DNA from: Hyparrhenia diplandra
Taxonomy: Eukaryota > Streptophyta > Magnoliopsida > Poales > Poaceae
Direction of reading: 5' to 3'
Length of the DNA: 64,000 nucleotides
NCBI GenBank assembly: GCA_015847255.1
Contig: JADLZK010009011.1
Span: 62,001 to 126,000, forward strand
The notes below the pieces were generated by a model. That model had not been told where the DNA came from. It worked only from the letters and a program-made list of their open reading frames with translations, and did not search any database. This document shows positions 1 through 12,886 of the stretch, piece by piece. Each line of letters begins with the position of its first letter. Position 1 is the first letter of the stretch. A program made the translations under genes and the position numbers.

Positions 1-1076
1 CAAACTAAATAGTTCTAGATTTTAACATTGCAAATTAGAACTAGCGCAAATGCAACCACACAAACAGAAACGGCGATCAAAATAGTTAAATTCCAAATAC
101 ATGTTCTTGGTTAAAATTAAAAAATAAAGATAAATCAACCAGCCAGTAAAAACCTCCTCGGGCATTGCATATAGGAACCTCAACGAGAGCCCCAAACCCT
201 GACTTCACTCTGCCGGCAAGGGATCTTTTTTTTTTTTTTTTCTGTGTCAACTGGGTGTCAAATTCCTGACCAGCAGCTTGCAGCTGCGCATGGCTACTGT
301 GTCACTGTGCGCTACATGGGCCTCCAGCCCTCCACTGTTGGTTAAAATCTTCATAGCTCATGGAACCAGGATGAATGCTTTAGTTTCCTTTTAATGCATC
401 TTTGGAAAGGAAATACTGTACAGAATATATACCAACCAACATGATAGAAACATGGGTGCTTATGGTTTGAAGTGAAAAAGAAGCAAAACTTTCTCCAAGT
501 TTCCAGTGAAAGGATAAAAAAATACTATAGCAAAGCTCCAAAGATACTATTAGACCCCCTGGCTTTCTTTGTTTTTTGGGTACATTCTAGACCTTGTTGG
601 TTCTGAAATTACCGGCCTGCTTTCAGTTCTCTTTTCTTTTCTCGAACACGCAGGAGAGCTGTGTATCATTATATTAATTAATAGAAGAAAAAGAGAGTCA
701 TACATAGACCCTCATTATATTAATAGAAGAAAAAGAGAGTCATACATAGACCCGAACACTCGCACACACCCTTCAGTTCTCATTTTTAGGGAAGATACCT
801 CTGTTTTCAGGTTTTTTGCAGTTGATCCTTTCGCTTCTTGATTTCTTTTTTACTTACAAATAAATGCTAGCAATATCAAATAAAACATGCTAGACAAATT
901 CCAAGACAAAAAGGGAAAAGTCAGCCTATTCACTGATTGACCCAGGCAATCTACATTTGTCTTAATTGAAGTAAACCAATTTCTAAAACCCTAGTACAAA
1001 CACTTATCTACCCTGAACCGGGTAAGTTATGTTAATTCATACAAAGCAATTAGAATATGCTAAAATGCAGTCATAC
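1..1076. other. Non-coding DNA downstream of the last NAGS exon seen
   Basis: I see no continuation of the NAGS reading frame here on the minus strand, although about 65 C-terminal residues of the acetyltransferase domain are still expected. The stretch holds T-rich runs (near 225-241), a short tandem duplication and AT-rich DNA. It reads as an intron whose downstream exons lie left of the window, or as the point where the gene was truncated. Confidence 0.5.
679..753. repeat. Tandem duplication, 42-bp period
   Basis: A segment of about 33 bp (beginning TAATAGAAGAAAAAGAGAG) occurs at 679-711 and again at 721-753 with no visible difference. The perfect match suggests a recent local duplication. 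Confidence 0.85.
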
Positions 1077-4000
1077 CAAGTAATTTGTCTCCTTGACCTT
1101 GACCTCGACATTCTTCAGATACAGCAATAGCAGCAACTTCCCCAGATTTATCCTCAAGAAAAGGGAAGAGAGCAGCACACGCTATGATTGAGCCATCTCT
1201 TTCCACGACAATAAATGATGGCAATGCTTCAAGAAGCTAATGAAACAAAAAGAATTCTCTGTTCAGTTGCATAAATGGCTAGAAAGAAACAAACATACAC
1301 AACTTCTGAACTCATTAATGAGAAAATAATGACCTCTTTATCTGTTCGGCGCACCAGGACACCAGATTCTTCTAGAGGACGAATGATCTTTCTAATACCA
1401 GAAAGATCTTCCTCTCTGGCCATTCTTGTTCCTTCATACATATCCCTACAAAAATATGAGGAAAAACATCAATGCCAACATTTTCCTTGTTAAAGATACA
1501 AGGATACGAGCATTCCAGAAGTCCTACACTGGATCACATGCTAAAGCATTCTTTAATTGAATATCATATGCCATTTTGCTTGACCTTACACATTATGATG
1601 ATAGATATCTGGGAACTCCCAGACATGTAAAACAATAAACTTGAAACTAGATACAAAAATGTCTTTCTAGCCAATATGTCATTTTCGACCATTATATTAG
1701 CAAAACCAAAAGATCATTAGTTTTTATCTTATTTTATACAGTATGGTATATAGTCAAATAGCCACCAGTGATTTTGTTGAGAGAATTGCCCTGTCATCTA
1801 CATATATTTTGACACGGAATCAAAGCATTCCCATTTCAAGAAGGTAGGAAAATTAAGTAAAAAGACAAACATGGATTCCATGCATTTCATTATTTTTAAC
1901 AGGGTTCAGGGGCAGACTTTTTGGTAAGCTAAGGGAAACATGTAAAAACATTTGCTCAAGATGCATCTACGTACATCACTGATATTAAGGCCAATTGGGG
2001 CTTACACACCCAAGCTGCTATGTTCATTGGCAGCTAACATGGAAGAAATCAAGAAACGGTTCTATTATACCTAGCTATCATCGTTCCAACACCATCTCTA
2101 GTGAATAATTCTAGCAACAATGATCCACCAACAGTACCATCCACGATATGCACTCTTTGGACACCACCCTGACATGAGAAAATAAGGAAACTATAATTAG
2201 GACAGAAGAAAACAAGCAAAACAACATATAATAATGTATGTCACATATTGATGCATCATAAAAAAAATAATAACTCATGGATTATAGCTATCAGATTCCA
2301 TTCACTAACGCATATACAAGAACAATTCAGACTTTTTAGACAACAGAAAAGGTAGACATAGTTAAATTTTGCTAGAATTGTTCTACAAAATGACATGGCA
2401 GTCTCGTCTGAAAAAATTCTGATTTGCCTCAACTTTCCCTTTAACAGTTGTAACAGTTGAGAATATCATTGTAATGTTTCAGAATGAACTGTTTTAGTAT
2501 GTGTACCACTGAACTTAGATAATCGGACAAAAGAAAAATCATTCAACAGGAGAAAGGTGCCTTGTGCGAGAGTGATTTTCTATAAAAATAAAAATATTTA
2601 TACATAACAGTACACGCAAATGAGTGCATCAGCCAAAGTAGAAACATGCACAGATTTAATAGCAACTTTGAAAATACGGGCATTCTGCATACACTGGTGT
2701 TATTGAACATTAATGGAACCCTACAAAGCAAGCAGGAGTAACATGTTGCAGGAAAACCAAATTGAAAACATAATAGACTTCGTACCACAGATAAAAAAAA
2801 AAAATAGGAACCAACAAATCATGCAAAATTATTCAAACACGTGAAGAAGGTCAATACTTACATGGCACACGTATGCTGCCGCTGCCAACTCTGAAAGGTA
2901 GCCATTTGACCTGCTTAAGCGCTCCTCCCCACCAATAGCAAACCCTTGCTCACCAGACAGACCATTTCCATTGTTGAAACCCACACCATTCAAAAAAGAT
3001 GCAGTATAGCCATTAATATGGTCTCTTCCATTCAAACCATGTTCAGTATCATGTTTCATTGGGAGGTAGCGGACATGATTGATGTCCTCCTCATTAACAA
3101 CCTTCACATAATTTGCAGCAATTTCACTCTGCTTAGCACGTGTTCTGATCAACATATCTGCTTCCTCAATAGACATAAAACGATTGATTTCGACCATGCT
3201 CATCAAATATTTGGCCATCAACAATGCAAATAAGCTTGTCCGCCTCTATGGATAAAGCACATGCTGTGGCAACTTCATAGGTACTGAAAATAAGCCAAAG
3301 GAAGTTTTGTTAGACCCTACAAATAATATGAACTGGTGCTGTAGTGCTATTGCAAACACTATATCTTTTTTTTTTTTTTTTTTCTCAGAGCTTTACCATA
3401 AGTGAAGACATGAAACTTTGTATGGTAAATTGCAGTGCCACTTGGATGATGAGCACATATCATTTGAGAACTTGACATAGAGTCGGTGATCTAAAGTTAA
3501 TAACAAAGCTACAGATATGAATGGAGTAAGTGGCATACTTGCAATTTAAGACCTCTCCTGCACTGGAGTACCCCATATTGCTCACAACAACTATACTATC
3601 TCTATCAAGCCTTTCTCTTATCCGTGAAACATCTATTTTTTAACTTCACCAGTGAATCCATAATCAATGCCACCAACAACCCCTCGCCTCTGCCAAAAGA
3701 AGAGAGAGGTCAATCAATTCAGCATCTCACGGCTAAGGTCCATGTCATTGAGATGCACACAAACATAAGTTTTCCTTCATATCTTTCACTGAAAGGGTGG
3801 TGCCATGAAGGGAAGAGCATTATACCAACATGAACAGTGGTGCCACAGCAGAAAAAAAAAAAAAAACAATATCAACATTTTTTCACCTCATTTTTTCAGG
3901 ATTCGGCAGAGTTAGACCCAAAACTGATCGACATAGCACCCCAAGCATTCCTCCCCACCTTTTTGTTTTATTTTTCAAAAACTCAACCTGTGGGGGAGGG

Positions 4001-7000
4001 AGGGGGGGAGACAGCCCCCGGGCATTGCATTATAAAAGAAGACTTCTCACGCAGCCATGCAGGTCGAGAAAACACCCAAACCCTGTTTTCTTATTTTTTT
4101 GCAGGGTCTCACCACCTTATACCTCTTATTCCCCACACCGAATGCCTCATCAATGCTCCTCGAAGCGATATTGTTAAGAAACACTACTCTTGGTACAATG
4201 ATACCCAAATACATGTGCTTACATTTTCTTTCCATTATTAGCTATTCACACAGTGTGATACGAGGATGCAATTTGCTTCTATATATAAATGAATGACAAT
4301 ATGAAGTAAAGAACCAGCATGATTGTACTAACCTTAGCGCCAAGGAAATTTCCACTTGCAACATTATCAGATATTTCGTGCCAACGCCATTAACACCATG
4401 ACGACGGAGATTTAACATTGGTGGCCCAGGAGACAGCTTCGCTTCTATAGTTAGCCGTGATTCGGCCAGCTGCCTCCATTGCAGCATCTAATGAATCTGA
4501 ATCGGTAATACGGTAGCGACCAGCATACTTAGCCTTCTTCCTGTGAAATTCACAAAACTGAGCTTATTGGACACCACAAACACATCGCTGTAGTGAAGTA
4601 AAAAGAAAATAAAGGTAACATTTGATGCTTGGGGAATAGAATAAAATTAGTTAAGACTGCAGAAAGCAAAGCATGAACCGCGACAGTATTAATAACTTAA
4701 GTCGCCACTTGTAATTTTGGTGCATCACCAATAAATATATGAATACCTAAGAATATGCTAATTTGGTGCTACACCAACAAGTTGAGATGATGTGATAGAA
4801 TTATTACAATTGCCTTTCATATTTTCCTCTCTTTTATAACGAGACTATGCAATAATAAATTGGATTGTATGCATGGGAGGATGCAAAATGCAGGAACTCC
4901 CTTTCCATCATCTAAAAAATATTCCATTAAGAAATTTAAAGTTGGGCCGTGAAGTTATTTATCTTCCATGATGCTCAGGTATCATATCATATGGTGTTGA
5001 ATAAAAGAAAAGAAAATGAGGACAGGTTTTTTTTTTTTCCTGGGACAAGGAAAAGTGTAATTGAGCAGTTCTTAAGTAGCACGCAGGAATGGGAACAGAG
5101 GTTGAGAACACAAAATATTAAGTAGTTAAAGCATATCAGAATACAAGAGTAAGGATGCAAAGCTTAGCAAACCCTCTCAGCCAAGAGCTTATCAATCTGG
5201 ACATGTGTTCCAGGAACAAGAACAAATTTGATCCCAAGACCATGAAGAAGGGATATATCCTGTACACAAAATAAATATTATGAAGCAGGACAACAAAGTA
5301 GGCATGCCATGCTCCGCAGCAACCTGCTTGCTTATTATATAATAATAACAAGCAGTACAATACTCTGCCACAGACGACAAAACTTTAGCAAACTTGCATA
5401 TCATATAGCCCTAGTATATAATAATAGGCTTAATAGGACAAATTGCTCCATGAGAGAAAAACAAGTAGCATGGGGCACGGTAAGGAATCAGAGAATAATA
5501 AAGTGGTCAGATAACAATACAATTTAAAGTGGAAGTGGATAGAAAACGAACAGCACAGCTGATGGTAGACAATAACTAGGCCTTGTTTAGATGGCTAAAA
5601 TTTCTAACCTTTTTCCCACTTTCTCTCCATCACATCACATTAAATACACCAAAAGACATATGTTTGGAGTATTAAATGTAGGTAAAAAAATAACTAATTA
5701 CACAGTTTAGATGTACATTGCGAGACGATTCTTTTGAGCCTAGTTACTCCATGGTAGGATGATATTTACCACTAACAAACGAAACGTGCTACAGTGTATG
5801 ATGTGACATTCGATTACAATTTTCAGCCATCTAAACAAGGCCTAGGTGTGTCATAGTTATTAGTGTTTTTGTCCTGACTCTGTAGCTGGCAGCCAATGGT
5901 CATTAGAGAAACTCACCAGATAGTATCCTATCATGCATATCCTTCCATGATGCTCAGTTACTATAGTATTAGTAGATTAAATTAATTGTAAATAAGTTTT
6001 AGCTAATAAAGTTAGCTAATCATATTACTACTCAGAACATCCCTCCCTCCCTCCCTCAGCATAAATGCTTCAGAAAGAAAGCCTACTTATTTTTCTGAAA
6101 GGAGATTGTCTTTCCAGGGCCAGAGAAGCAAAAGGCAAGCTATCCAAGATTTTACAAAATAATAGTTTTTCAGATGAAGACTGGGTGACGACAGAAACAG
6201 ATAACTGAGACTATCTTGGAAAGTTGGAATACACGTGCAACTGGTTAGCTGAAATTCTTTTAGCAAAACGTTAGGTGAGTCAAAGAAGGCCCGAAAAATC
6301 ATAAGACCGGAATGGGCAAGGTTTCACGAATTATCGTGACCGCATCTCGTTGAAGCTTAACTGATATCTAACTAGATCAAGAACTAAAATCAAGCCTGAA
6401 ATGGGTGGGAACTTGAAACACCGCTCACGGCCAGCAGTGTAATACCATGAAGCTTATGAAAGAGTGTGGATTGCCCAAATTCAGTGAAAGTGATGAAAGG
6501 AAGCAGTTTCAGTGCCTGGTACTTCAGTGAAGACATGTTTTCTCCCTAACAAAAATGGTCAAACAGCCACCTCCAAATTGGTACGAAACCCAAATCACCA
6601 AAACCTCTTTCAGTTTGCGTGGAACAGAACAGAGCCCCACCAGCACTTCAGCAGCATCACAGAAACCATCTCGTTTCAGTGCCAAAAAGCAACGCCGGAG
6701 GGCCAGAGACACTGTGCGGGCAGGTGAGTGATACCTGCAGAATGCCGTCGAGGTGCGGGCCGGCGACGACCTCCCCGAGATGACGACGACGAAGGTGCTG
6801 CCCCGATGGCCCCGGATGTACGGCCACGCCTCCCGGAACCAGCCGACGAAGCGGCCCCCTTCCTCCGCCTCCGCCGCCGCCCCTGCAAACCCCCACCTCC
6901 GCACCGCACGCCGGCGGCGGCGGGGCGCCGGCGCCGCCCGGGCCCGGCGCTGGCGAAGCTCGCCGCGAGCCTCACGGGGCAGCAGGGCCGCACCGACCCC

Positions 7001-7068
7001 GGCGCATCGCCGGCGGCGGCGGCGAGGCGCGCGGCGGAGGCGGAGGAGGCGGCGAGCGACGCCGCCAT
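1077..7068 (-). CDS. NAGS: N-acetylglutamate synthase, chloroplastic (eight exons found; 3' part not seen; frame-disrupted)
   Basis: This enzyme transfers acetyl from acetyl-CoA to glutamate, the first step of arginine synthesis, in the plastid. Exons seen on the minus strand are 7068-6735, 5259-5173, 4540-4333, 3689-3539, 3283-2862, 2168-2071, 1445-1334 and 1236-1077, most with GT/AG borders. Exon 1 gives an Ala/Ser/Arg-rich transit-like N-terminus, then FVGWFREAWPYIRGH of the amino-acid kinase fold. Exons 2-5 carry GIKFVLVPGTHVQ, IEAKLSPGPPMLNLRRHG and MSIEEADMLIRTRAKQSE. The last two exons enter the GNAT acetyltransferase domain (EVAAIAVSEECRGQGQGD, the acetyl-CoA loop). About 65 C-terminal residues are missing. 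Single-base indels break exons 1, 3, 4 and 5; in exon 4 one A is missing from a run near 3636, which makes a stop. The exon 2 to 3 junction is also out of phase. Identity is firm from the ordered exons. Whether the gene is dead or only badly read is open. Confidence 0.9.
5579..5842. mobile_element. MITE in NAGS intron 1 (TIR GGCCTTGTTTAGATGGCT)
   Basis: The 264-bp element begins GGCCTTGTTTAGATGGCT and ends with its inverted complement. TA flanks both ends, but the palindromic ends make the exact duplication ambiguous. It has no coding capacity. A diverged relative at 13679-13969 shares the internal core (ATGTACATTGCGAGACGATT and following). The superfamily cannot be settled from the target site. 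It lies inside the first intron, so it should be spliced out. Confidence 0.85.
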
Positions 7069-7320
7069 CGGCGGGAGACCGGCCGCCGTTTCCGCGGAAG
7101 ACGCCGCCGCCGCCGCCGCCTAGTGGTAGTAGCCTCGGGATCGAGGGGGACGGTGGAGGGTTAGGTGGCGCGAGCGGTGGGGCGTGCCGCGTGCTTACGT
7201 ACGGTACGCGGCGAGAAGAGAGCGACTGAGCGAGAGGAGGAGCAGGCTGCGGGAGCGAGGGCGGCGGGCGAATTGGCGCGCAGCCAGACGAGGGTCCGTG
7301 GTTGGGGCTGGGGAGGAGAG

Positions 7321-7330
7321 GGTTTTTATA
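7321..7330 (-). promoter_or_regulatory. TATA box of NAGS
   Basis: The minus strand reads GGTATAAAAACCC here, about 255 bp upstream of the NAGS start codon at 7068. With initiation about 30 bp downstream, the 5' UTR would be about 225 nt. The surroundings (6.8-7.6 kb) are very GC-rich, as is common at 5' ends of grass genes. Confidence 0.6.
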
Positions 7331-7673
7331 CCGACGCCGCGGTGGCGCGTCCGGCGTCCGGCTTGGATTTTTCCGACTCGCCGTCAGCGAGATTATTATT
7401 TATTATCAGTAGGACCGGTGGTCCATGGCGGAGGCGGAAAGGTGAGGTGAGCGCCGAGAGGCGGAGACGAGAAGACGGCGACGTACGGAGGGGCCTAGAT
7501 GCGGCGGTTGGTGGTGGCCGGCCGGCCGGCACCTGGCGGCCTCTGCGTACGTGGAGAGGCGAGAGGCTACAGCGCTGACTCCTTGTGTGTGATGAGGCGC
7601 AGGAACGCTGACACCGCCACATCGATTGACTCTGACCTGACTCTGTTTTTTTTTCTATGGAGTTTTTTCAAAA

Positions 7674-8399
7674 TCTCTATAACATAAAAATAACAAAAAT
7701 AAGATTTTTTGTGCGATTTTTGTTGCCGACTCTGCCACACCCTATCTTGCAATCCCTCCCTTCCCACCGTGATACCTTCCATGCGATCCCGCACAAAACG
7801 GAAATAATCTTCCTAAAAAAAGAAACAAATGAGTCAGGCATTACGACCATAAGCATGGAAATAATTTTTCTTAAAAAAAGAAACAAACTTTCCTAAAGAT
7901 ATGGAAACAATCTTTCCTAAAAAAAACAAATGAGTCTAACATTGCGACCCTAACCTCCCCTCGGGGATTACACATGACAAAAACGCCATCCTCGCCATTG
8001 ATCCTCGCCTCAGCCTGGCGGCATCGATAGCGGCGACCACCGGCGACCTCCCAGCCTGCGGATCGGCGTCGGCTCCCTTCACCAGCCCGGCGGCAGCGAT
8101 TGCAGCGACGGGCGAGCTCTCTCCCAGCGGATCGGCGAAATGGATATTGTTCTTGTAGACATACAATATTATTTTAGCCACATTCTTCGTGACTATTAAT
8201 TTCATACACTTTGCTTTTTGACTCAAATGTCATCACTTTAACGTCGGTCTCACGATATTGTTATCATATCGTGCGATCTTTTGTGTTAGTATAAAAGTTT
8301 TGTTGTTCAGTAGTAGTGACGTCAATTGCATTATTATCTCATATCGCACAACCTATTTATTAGTATAGAAGTTTTGTTGTCACGTAGCAACGCACCTAG
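7674..8399 (+). mobile_element. Possible non-autonomous Helitron
   Basis: The segment starts with TC after an A and ends with CTAG before a T, which fits Helitron insertion between A and T. The 3' end, GTCACGTAGCAACGCACCTAG, resembles grass Helitron 3' ends but I see no strong terminal hairpin. Two similar units of about 53 bp (near 8260-8313 and 8331-8383, both ending AGAAGTTTTGTTGT or AAAAGTTTTGTTGT) precede the end. No Rep/helicase coding is present. The 5' end is a guess. Confidence 0.35.
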
Positions 8400-8999
8400 T
8401 CTAAAAAAACACATTATAGTGCATGAAAAGAACAAATTTCAGCTGACAATTTCTGAGAATTTTATCTACGAGTGCATGTGCACATGAAATTTATTACTTT
8501 TGTTTGAATTTTTCAAAAAAAAAAATCAGTTTATCTGAAATTGGATCGTAATGTGTATATCGATAGATGCACTTTAGATGAGCATCTTTTAAATTTTTTT
8601 TGAAAACTCTCAAGTGCTGTATAAGATAGTTTGCGCCTAAATATTTTCTTTATTTTCAATTTTGCAAACCCGAGGAAAGCGACACCGTCCGATGGAGCCT
8701 GAGAAAATCGTGGCTGCAGTGCACCGATGGGATGCTCAAGGGAGTCGGGACAGGGATTCACTGTCAGTGACTGCTAGCGCTTGATTTTGGGTTGTGTCCG
8801 AGTCCGATCTCCGACGCCGACGTGTGGTTTTTGATCGTGCCCCCTGCGATATTTGCGATATTTTTGCTTATTACCGTCTGTTGGTGAGTCAAATGAAACT
8901 CACCACAGCGCCGCGGGCCCGCGACTGTGCTCTGCTGTGCCGCCTCGCCCTTCACCACAGCGTTCTACATGTGTCACAGCTGTGCGATCTCACCAGACC
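8400..8999. other. Intergenic DNA, nothing recognised
   Basis: AT-rich sequence followed by a moderately GC-rich part. Short open frames exist on both strands, but none resembles a known protein or has splice signals. Confidence 0.5.
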
Positions 9000-11477
9000 A
9001 CCAACTCCTTTGTTAAAAAAAATACTACAAAATACTGGTGGCCATTTAGAGCATCCAATGGTAAGTTTCTAGCTAAGCTGGGTACGGTCAAAGCAAACAA
9101 ACTTAACCATGCCGGCAGGCTACAATACATTAAATCTGTTCTTTCTTCTATTCCTATTTACTATATGTCTACTGTCCTGTTTTCCAAAGCTTTTATAAAA
9201 AAAATTAATACTGTCATCAAGCGGTTCTGGTGGACAGGTGTACAAGAAGAACAGGAAACTACTCCCATCCATTATAGATCGTGGGAGGATATTACCGAAA
9301 CAAAAGAAGAAGGGGGCCTGGGTACTAGAGACATGGAAACTATCAATAAAAGTCTCATTGTACACTCTGCTTGGAATGTGGCAACAACAAAAAATCCTTT
9401 TTTATCGGCCATTCTAAAAGCTAAATATTTTCCCAACACATCCTTTTGGAATGCTCCCACTAACACTCCAAAATCTATTTACTGGTCTTCCATCTTGCAG
9501 GTCAGGCATCACCTTAATGATAATGTTGTCTACCAGGTCCATGCAGGCAACTCCTCCATCTGGTCTTCCCCCTGGTGTCCTATGTGGGAGGAGATCTATG
9601 ACCACCTATCCCTCCCTGTAACCATCCAACCCCTTCCTGTAGTTGTGGTTGATCTTTGGCATCCTGATACTCATAATTGGAATCAACCTCTCATTGAATC
9701 CATCTTCTCGCCGCGAGGCTGCTCTTTCCATCCAATCAGTTCAAGTGGTTGACTCGACCACAACGATATCCTTAGATGGACTCCAGCTACCAATGGAACT
9801 GCACCACTAAATCAATATACTCCCATCTTCGATCCCGGGAGGGCCACACACTCCCTGCTTTCAGGGATCAAGGAGCATTTCTACGGAGGCCAACAACATT
9901 CTACAAAAGGTATGGAAAAGTAAGACTATCCCTCCTATCCTAAAAACCTTTGCTTGGAGAGTTATTAGGAGAGCCATTGCTACGTGGGAACGAGCGGGAA
10001 GATACTCTACCCACATTAGCGAGGTACGCACGCAACCACCGTGGTGCACCGGAGGATGACAACCATCTATTCTTTCTCTGCTGACCTTGCAAAGCGGTAT
10101 GGGCCTGCCTCCCCCTCCCCTTCATACTCACACTTTGACTGTCGGGGAGGATGGTGTGCAACTCTCTCTCCCTATTTTACTCTCACCAAATCCCACCGAC
10201 CACACTCTTTTTACTTCGCTATTTATTATGTGGTATATATGGAAAGCTAGAAATGATTTCAGGTTCAAAGGGAGAAGATGGAGTCCAGCCCAAATCCTAG
10301 CAAAGCAGCCCAAGCACACATGCAAAACCATCTCCGGGCAATTCAAGATGAAACAAATGCTCATACTTTGGTCGAAACCTCACGAGAATAACCCGGTCTA
10401 CGCAGCACTCCTCTCTCCAAGATATATCTCCTTTTGTTGCAGATCCAGGCGATCCAAACGGACCTCCTATTGTACAAGGCGAACCACAAGACAGGGAGGG
10501 CGGCATGAGGGGCAGCTCTCCGGTTCAGTACCATTCACAGGACCAACGGTTGGCGGTGATACACCAAGAATCAACCATCAGCCTATGCAGCACTTGACCC
10601 TCCAAGGTATAATTTCTTTTGATGCAGGTAATGGTCCTCCTGGTGTACCACGTGATGAACAAAACTGAGAGGCCTTCAGGGACAGCCCTCGGGTACAGCT
10701 CCAATCCCAGGATCAATATGTGCCAACCCACAATTCAACCCAATCTCCACGTTGGCATAATCCCCAAAACCTGCTACCTGAACAAAGCAGGGAAGTGCAA
10801 TCGGGAGCCTTACAGCAGGTTCCTGGTGCCCCATCTTCTAATGACAAGGTACACACTTTCAAACTCCCTCTTCTTTGGATGGTTTGGTGCTACACGGATG
10901 CCTCCATCTCCCCGGATGCTCCACAGGAACCCTTCAAGACCAGCAGGCCTAGGTGTTTTCATTGTCAACTCCTCAACAGATCCTCCAAACAGCGTGTTCA
11001 TCAAGGCAACCTTCAAGGAGGCTAGGTCTGTCCTAATGGCTGAATCGGCAAGTTTAGCTCTTGCGGCTACTATTCTTTGCGGGATGAATATTAGGGCCGA
11101 TGCAGCGATTCTATCGGACAACCAACAACTTGTGAACTACATCAATGGTGCCGAAGGCAGAGCGAACCCACCGGATTTGGAGAATAAAGCCCTATACGGA
11201 GCTTGTCTTCTTCGCCCTTGCGGGAAGTTCAATCGGGTGCCACAGAATCCCAGGGGAACAAAATCAGATGGCGGATTCTCTTGCCAGCGGCTTAGGTGCT
11301 ATCCGATCTCAAAGCCATGACTTCGAAGGAATTTGTTGCAATCCCAGTCATGCTCATGGGTGCCCATTTCTTGAGGCGCCCAACATGTAACCATTAACAA
11401 TGTAATGGTTCTAACAAAGCATCGTCTTTGTTAATCAATAAAAAACTTGTTTGTTGGTCAAAAAAAAAAAAAAAAAT
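9000..11477 (+). mobile_element. 5'-truncated L1-type LINE with poly-A tail
   Basis: Only the 3' part of the second reading frame of a non-LTR retrotransposon remains. From about 9060 the translation shows the region after the reverse-transcriptase core (LNHAGRLQYIKSVLSSIPIY, then IKRFWWTG), next the zinc-binding zf-RVT region (EDDNHLFFLC near 10060) and a tryptophan-rich stretch (MWYIWKARNDFRFKG near 10230). An RNase H-like domain follows (YTDASI near 10890; AGLGVFIVNSS; ILSDNQQLVNYING near 11110). The frame shifts several times. The element ends in a 3' UTR and about 17 A at 11461-11477. Endonuclease and the RT catalytic core are absent, so it cannot move by itself. I could not define a target duplication. 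Confidence 0.85.
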
Positions 11478-12279
11478 CTTTCACCTGTCACCATACTTCA
11501 AATTGTTTGTTTTGGCCTCGTTTGGAGCGAAGGAAAAACAGAGGAAAAGGATTGAGTTCGAAGAAAAAGGAATTTGTCTGGAGGCGTTTGGAGCGAAAAA
11601 GGAAGCCGCGAAACTTTCTAGAGGAGCGGCTACTATGCTTGTACTTTTGGAGGAAATGAAAAATGAGGTCAGAGCCAAGGGAAATTTTCCTACGGCTTGC
11701 GCCGCGCTTTTAGCAAACTAAAACCAACCTTTCCGCTGCAATTTTCCTCTTCACGGCACTGGACAACCACCTTAGAAGCGAAACCTCATCGCTTGGAACA
11801 AATGTGTAGGACGCAGCGGCTGGGGCTGGGCGGTTGGCGGCAGTATGCGCAGCTAACGGCGTGCATGGTGGCGGAGGGCGTCGATGTGGCAGCCGACTCA
11901 CGGGAGGTTGGGACATCGGCCGTCGAACCAAGCGACCAGAAGAAAGAACGGCGATTGAAACTTTGGAAGATGAACAGCAGTACGGGAGCTAGGCAACGGA
12001 TAAGGCCTGAGAAAATTAATTAATAAACAAGGCCCTGTGTTCTCCTTATTATTCTATAATTTTCTACTCAAACACAATTTAATTAATAAAGTTGAAAAAG
12101 GCAAAACGGGTATGGTTCGTGCAATTCTCTGTTCTGTGATCCAAACACCTCAAAGTATTTATTCTGCGTTTCAGAATCCTGTAGTTTTTCACTTTTCACT
12201 CTACCTTATTCCCTGTTTTTTCCTTTTCTCTGTTTTGCATTCCTTTTTTAAGAACCCATGGTTGTTTTCATATTAAATT
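11478..12279. other. Intergenic DNA, no gene supported
   Basis: A-rich then GC-richer sequence. The open frames of about 100 codons (for example 11697-12023) show no recognisable domain and overlap others in different frames. Confidence 0.5.
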
Positions 12280-12330
12280 AAGTCTCAAAGAACTGTTGTC
12301 AAAAAAAAAAAAAAAAAAGTCTCAAAGAAC
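12280..12330 (+). mobile_element. Poly-A micro-insertion with 14-bp target duplication
   Basis: AAGTCTCAAAGAAC occurs at 12280-12293 and again at 12317-12330. Between them lie only TGTTGTC and a run of A. This is what target-primed reverse transcription leaves when it stops almost at once: a tail without a body. Confidence 0.7.
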
Positions 12331-12564
12331 AGTTTGATGTTACCCAGGTCCGGTAGTCTCCCTTCGGCCCCGCTGCTGATTCAGCATTTGTTGTTATCTC
12401 TGGGACTGTGACAAAATCAAATGTCGCCAGCAGCAGGGGAGAGGAATCAAAAGATTACAACATTGACGCCAAAGATAGATCCTAAATATTTCTTAATATG
12501 TGTCTGATGCTTAAAGAAATTGAATATGGTTGTAGGGAGAAATGAGAGAAGTAATTATTTATTA

Positions 12565-12884
12565 CTCAATCCATCCTATTTATAAGACGTTTGACTTTTT
12601 TTTGACATCAAGTTTGACCACTCGTCTTTATTTAAGAATGGATTACGCTACTACGGTACACTCTAATGATTGTGAGTCATTCATTTATTTCAATCGACAC
12701 GATTACCTATTGACTCCTATTTATGCAAAACAAGGTTTCTTTTGTTGTGTGGCTTGGTTTATTAATAGAAGTTCTTCAATAATAATTTAAATTGAACTAT
12801 ATTTACATTTTTTTTGAATAAGATGAGTAATCAAACTTGAGCACAAAAAAAATTAACCGGTCTTATAATTTAAAATGAAGGGAG
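12565..12884. mobile_element. Stowaway-like MITE with TA target site
   Basis: The ends are imperfect inverted repeats (CTCAATCCATCC...TATAAGAC against CTCCCTTCATTTT...TATAAGAC in complement) and TA flanks both sides (12563-12564, 12885-12886). The arms share a CAAGTTTGA block. No coding capacity. This fits a non-autonomous Tc1/mariner element. Confidence 0.75.
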
Positions 12885-12886
12885 TA

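Noticed and set aside
6728..7229. Plus-strand frames of 131 and 158 codons
   Set aside because: They are antisense to NAGS exon 1; their Ala/Arg/Pro-rich content mirrors its GC-rich sequence.
7165..7578. Plus-strand frame of 137 codons upstream of NAGS, possible divergent gene
   Set aside because: It overlaps the NAGS promoter and 5' UTR, is Arg/Gly-rich from base composition alone, and shows no domain.
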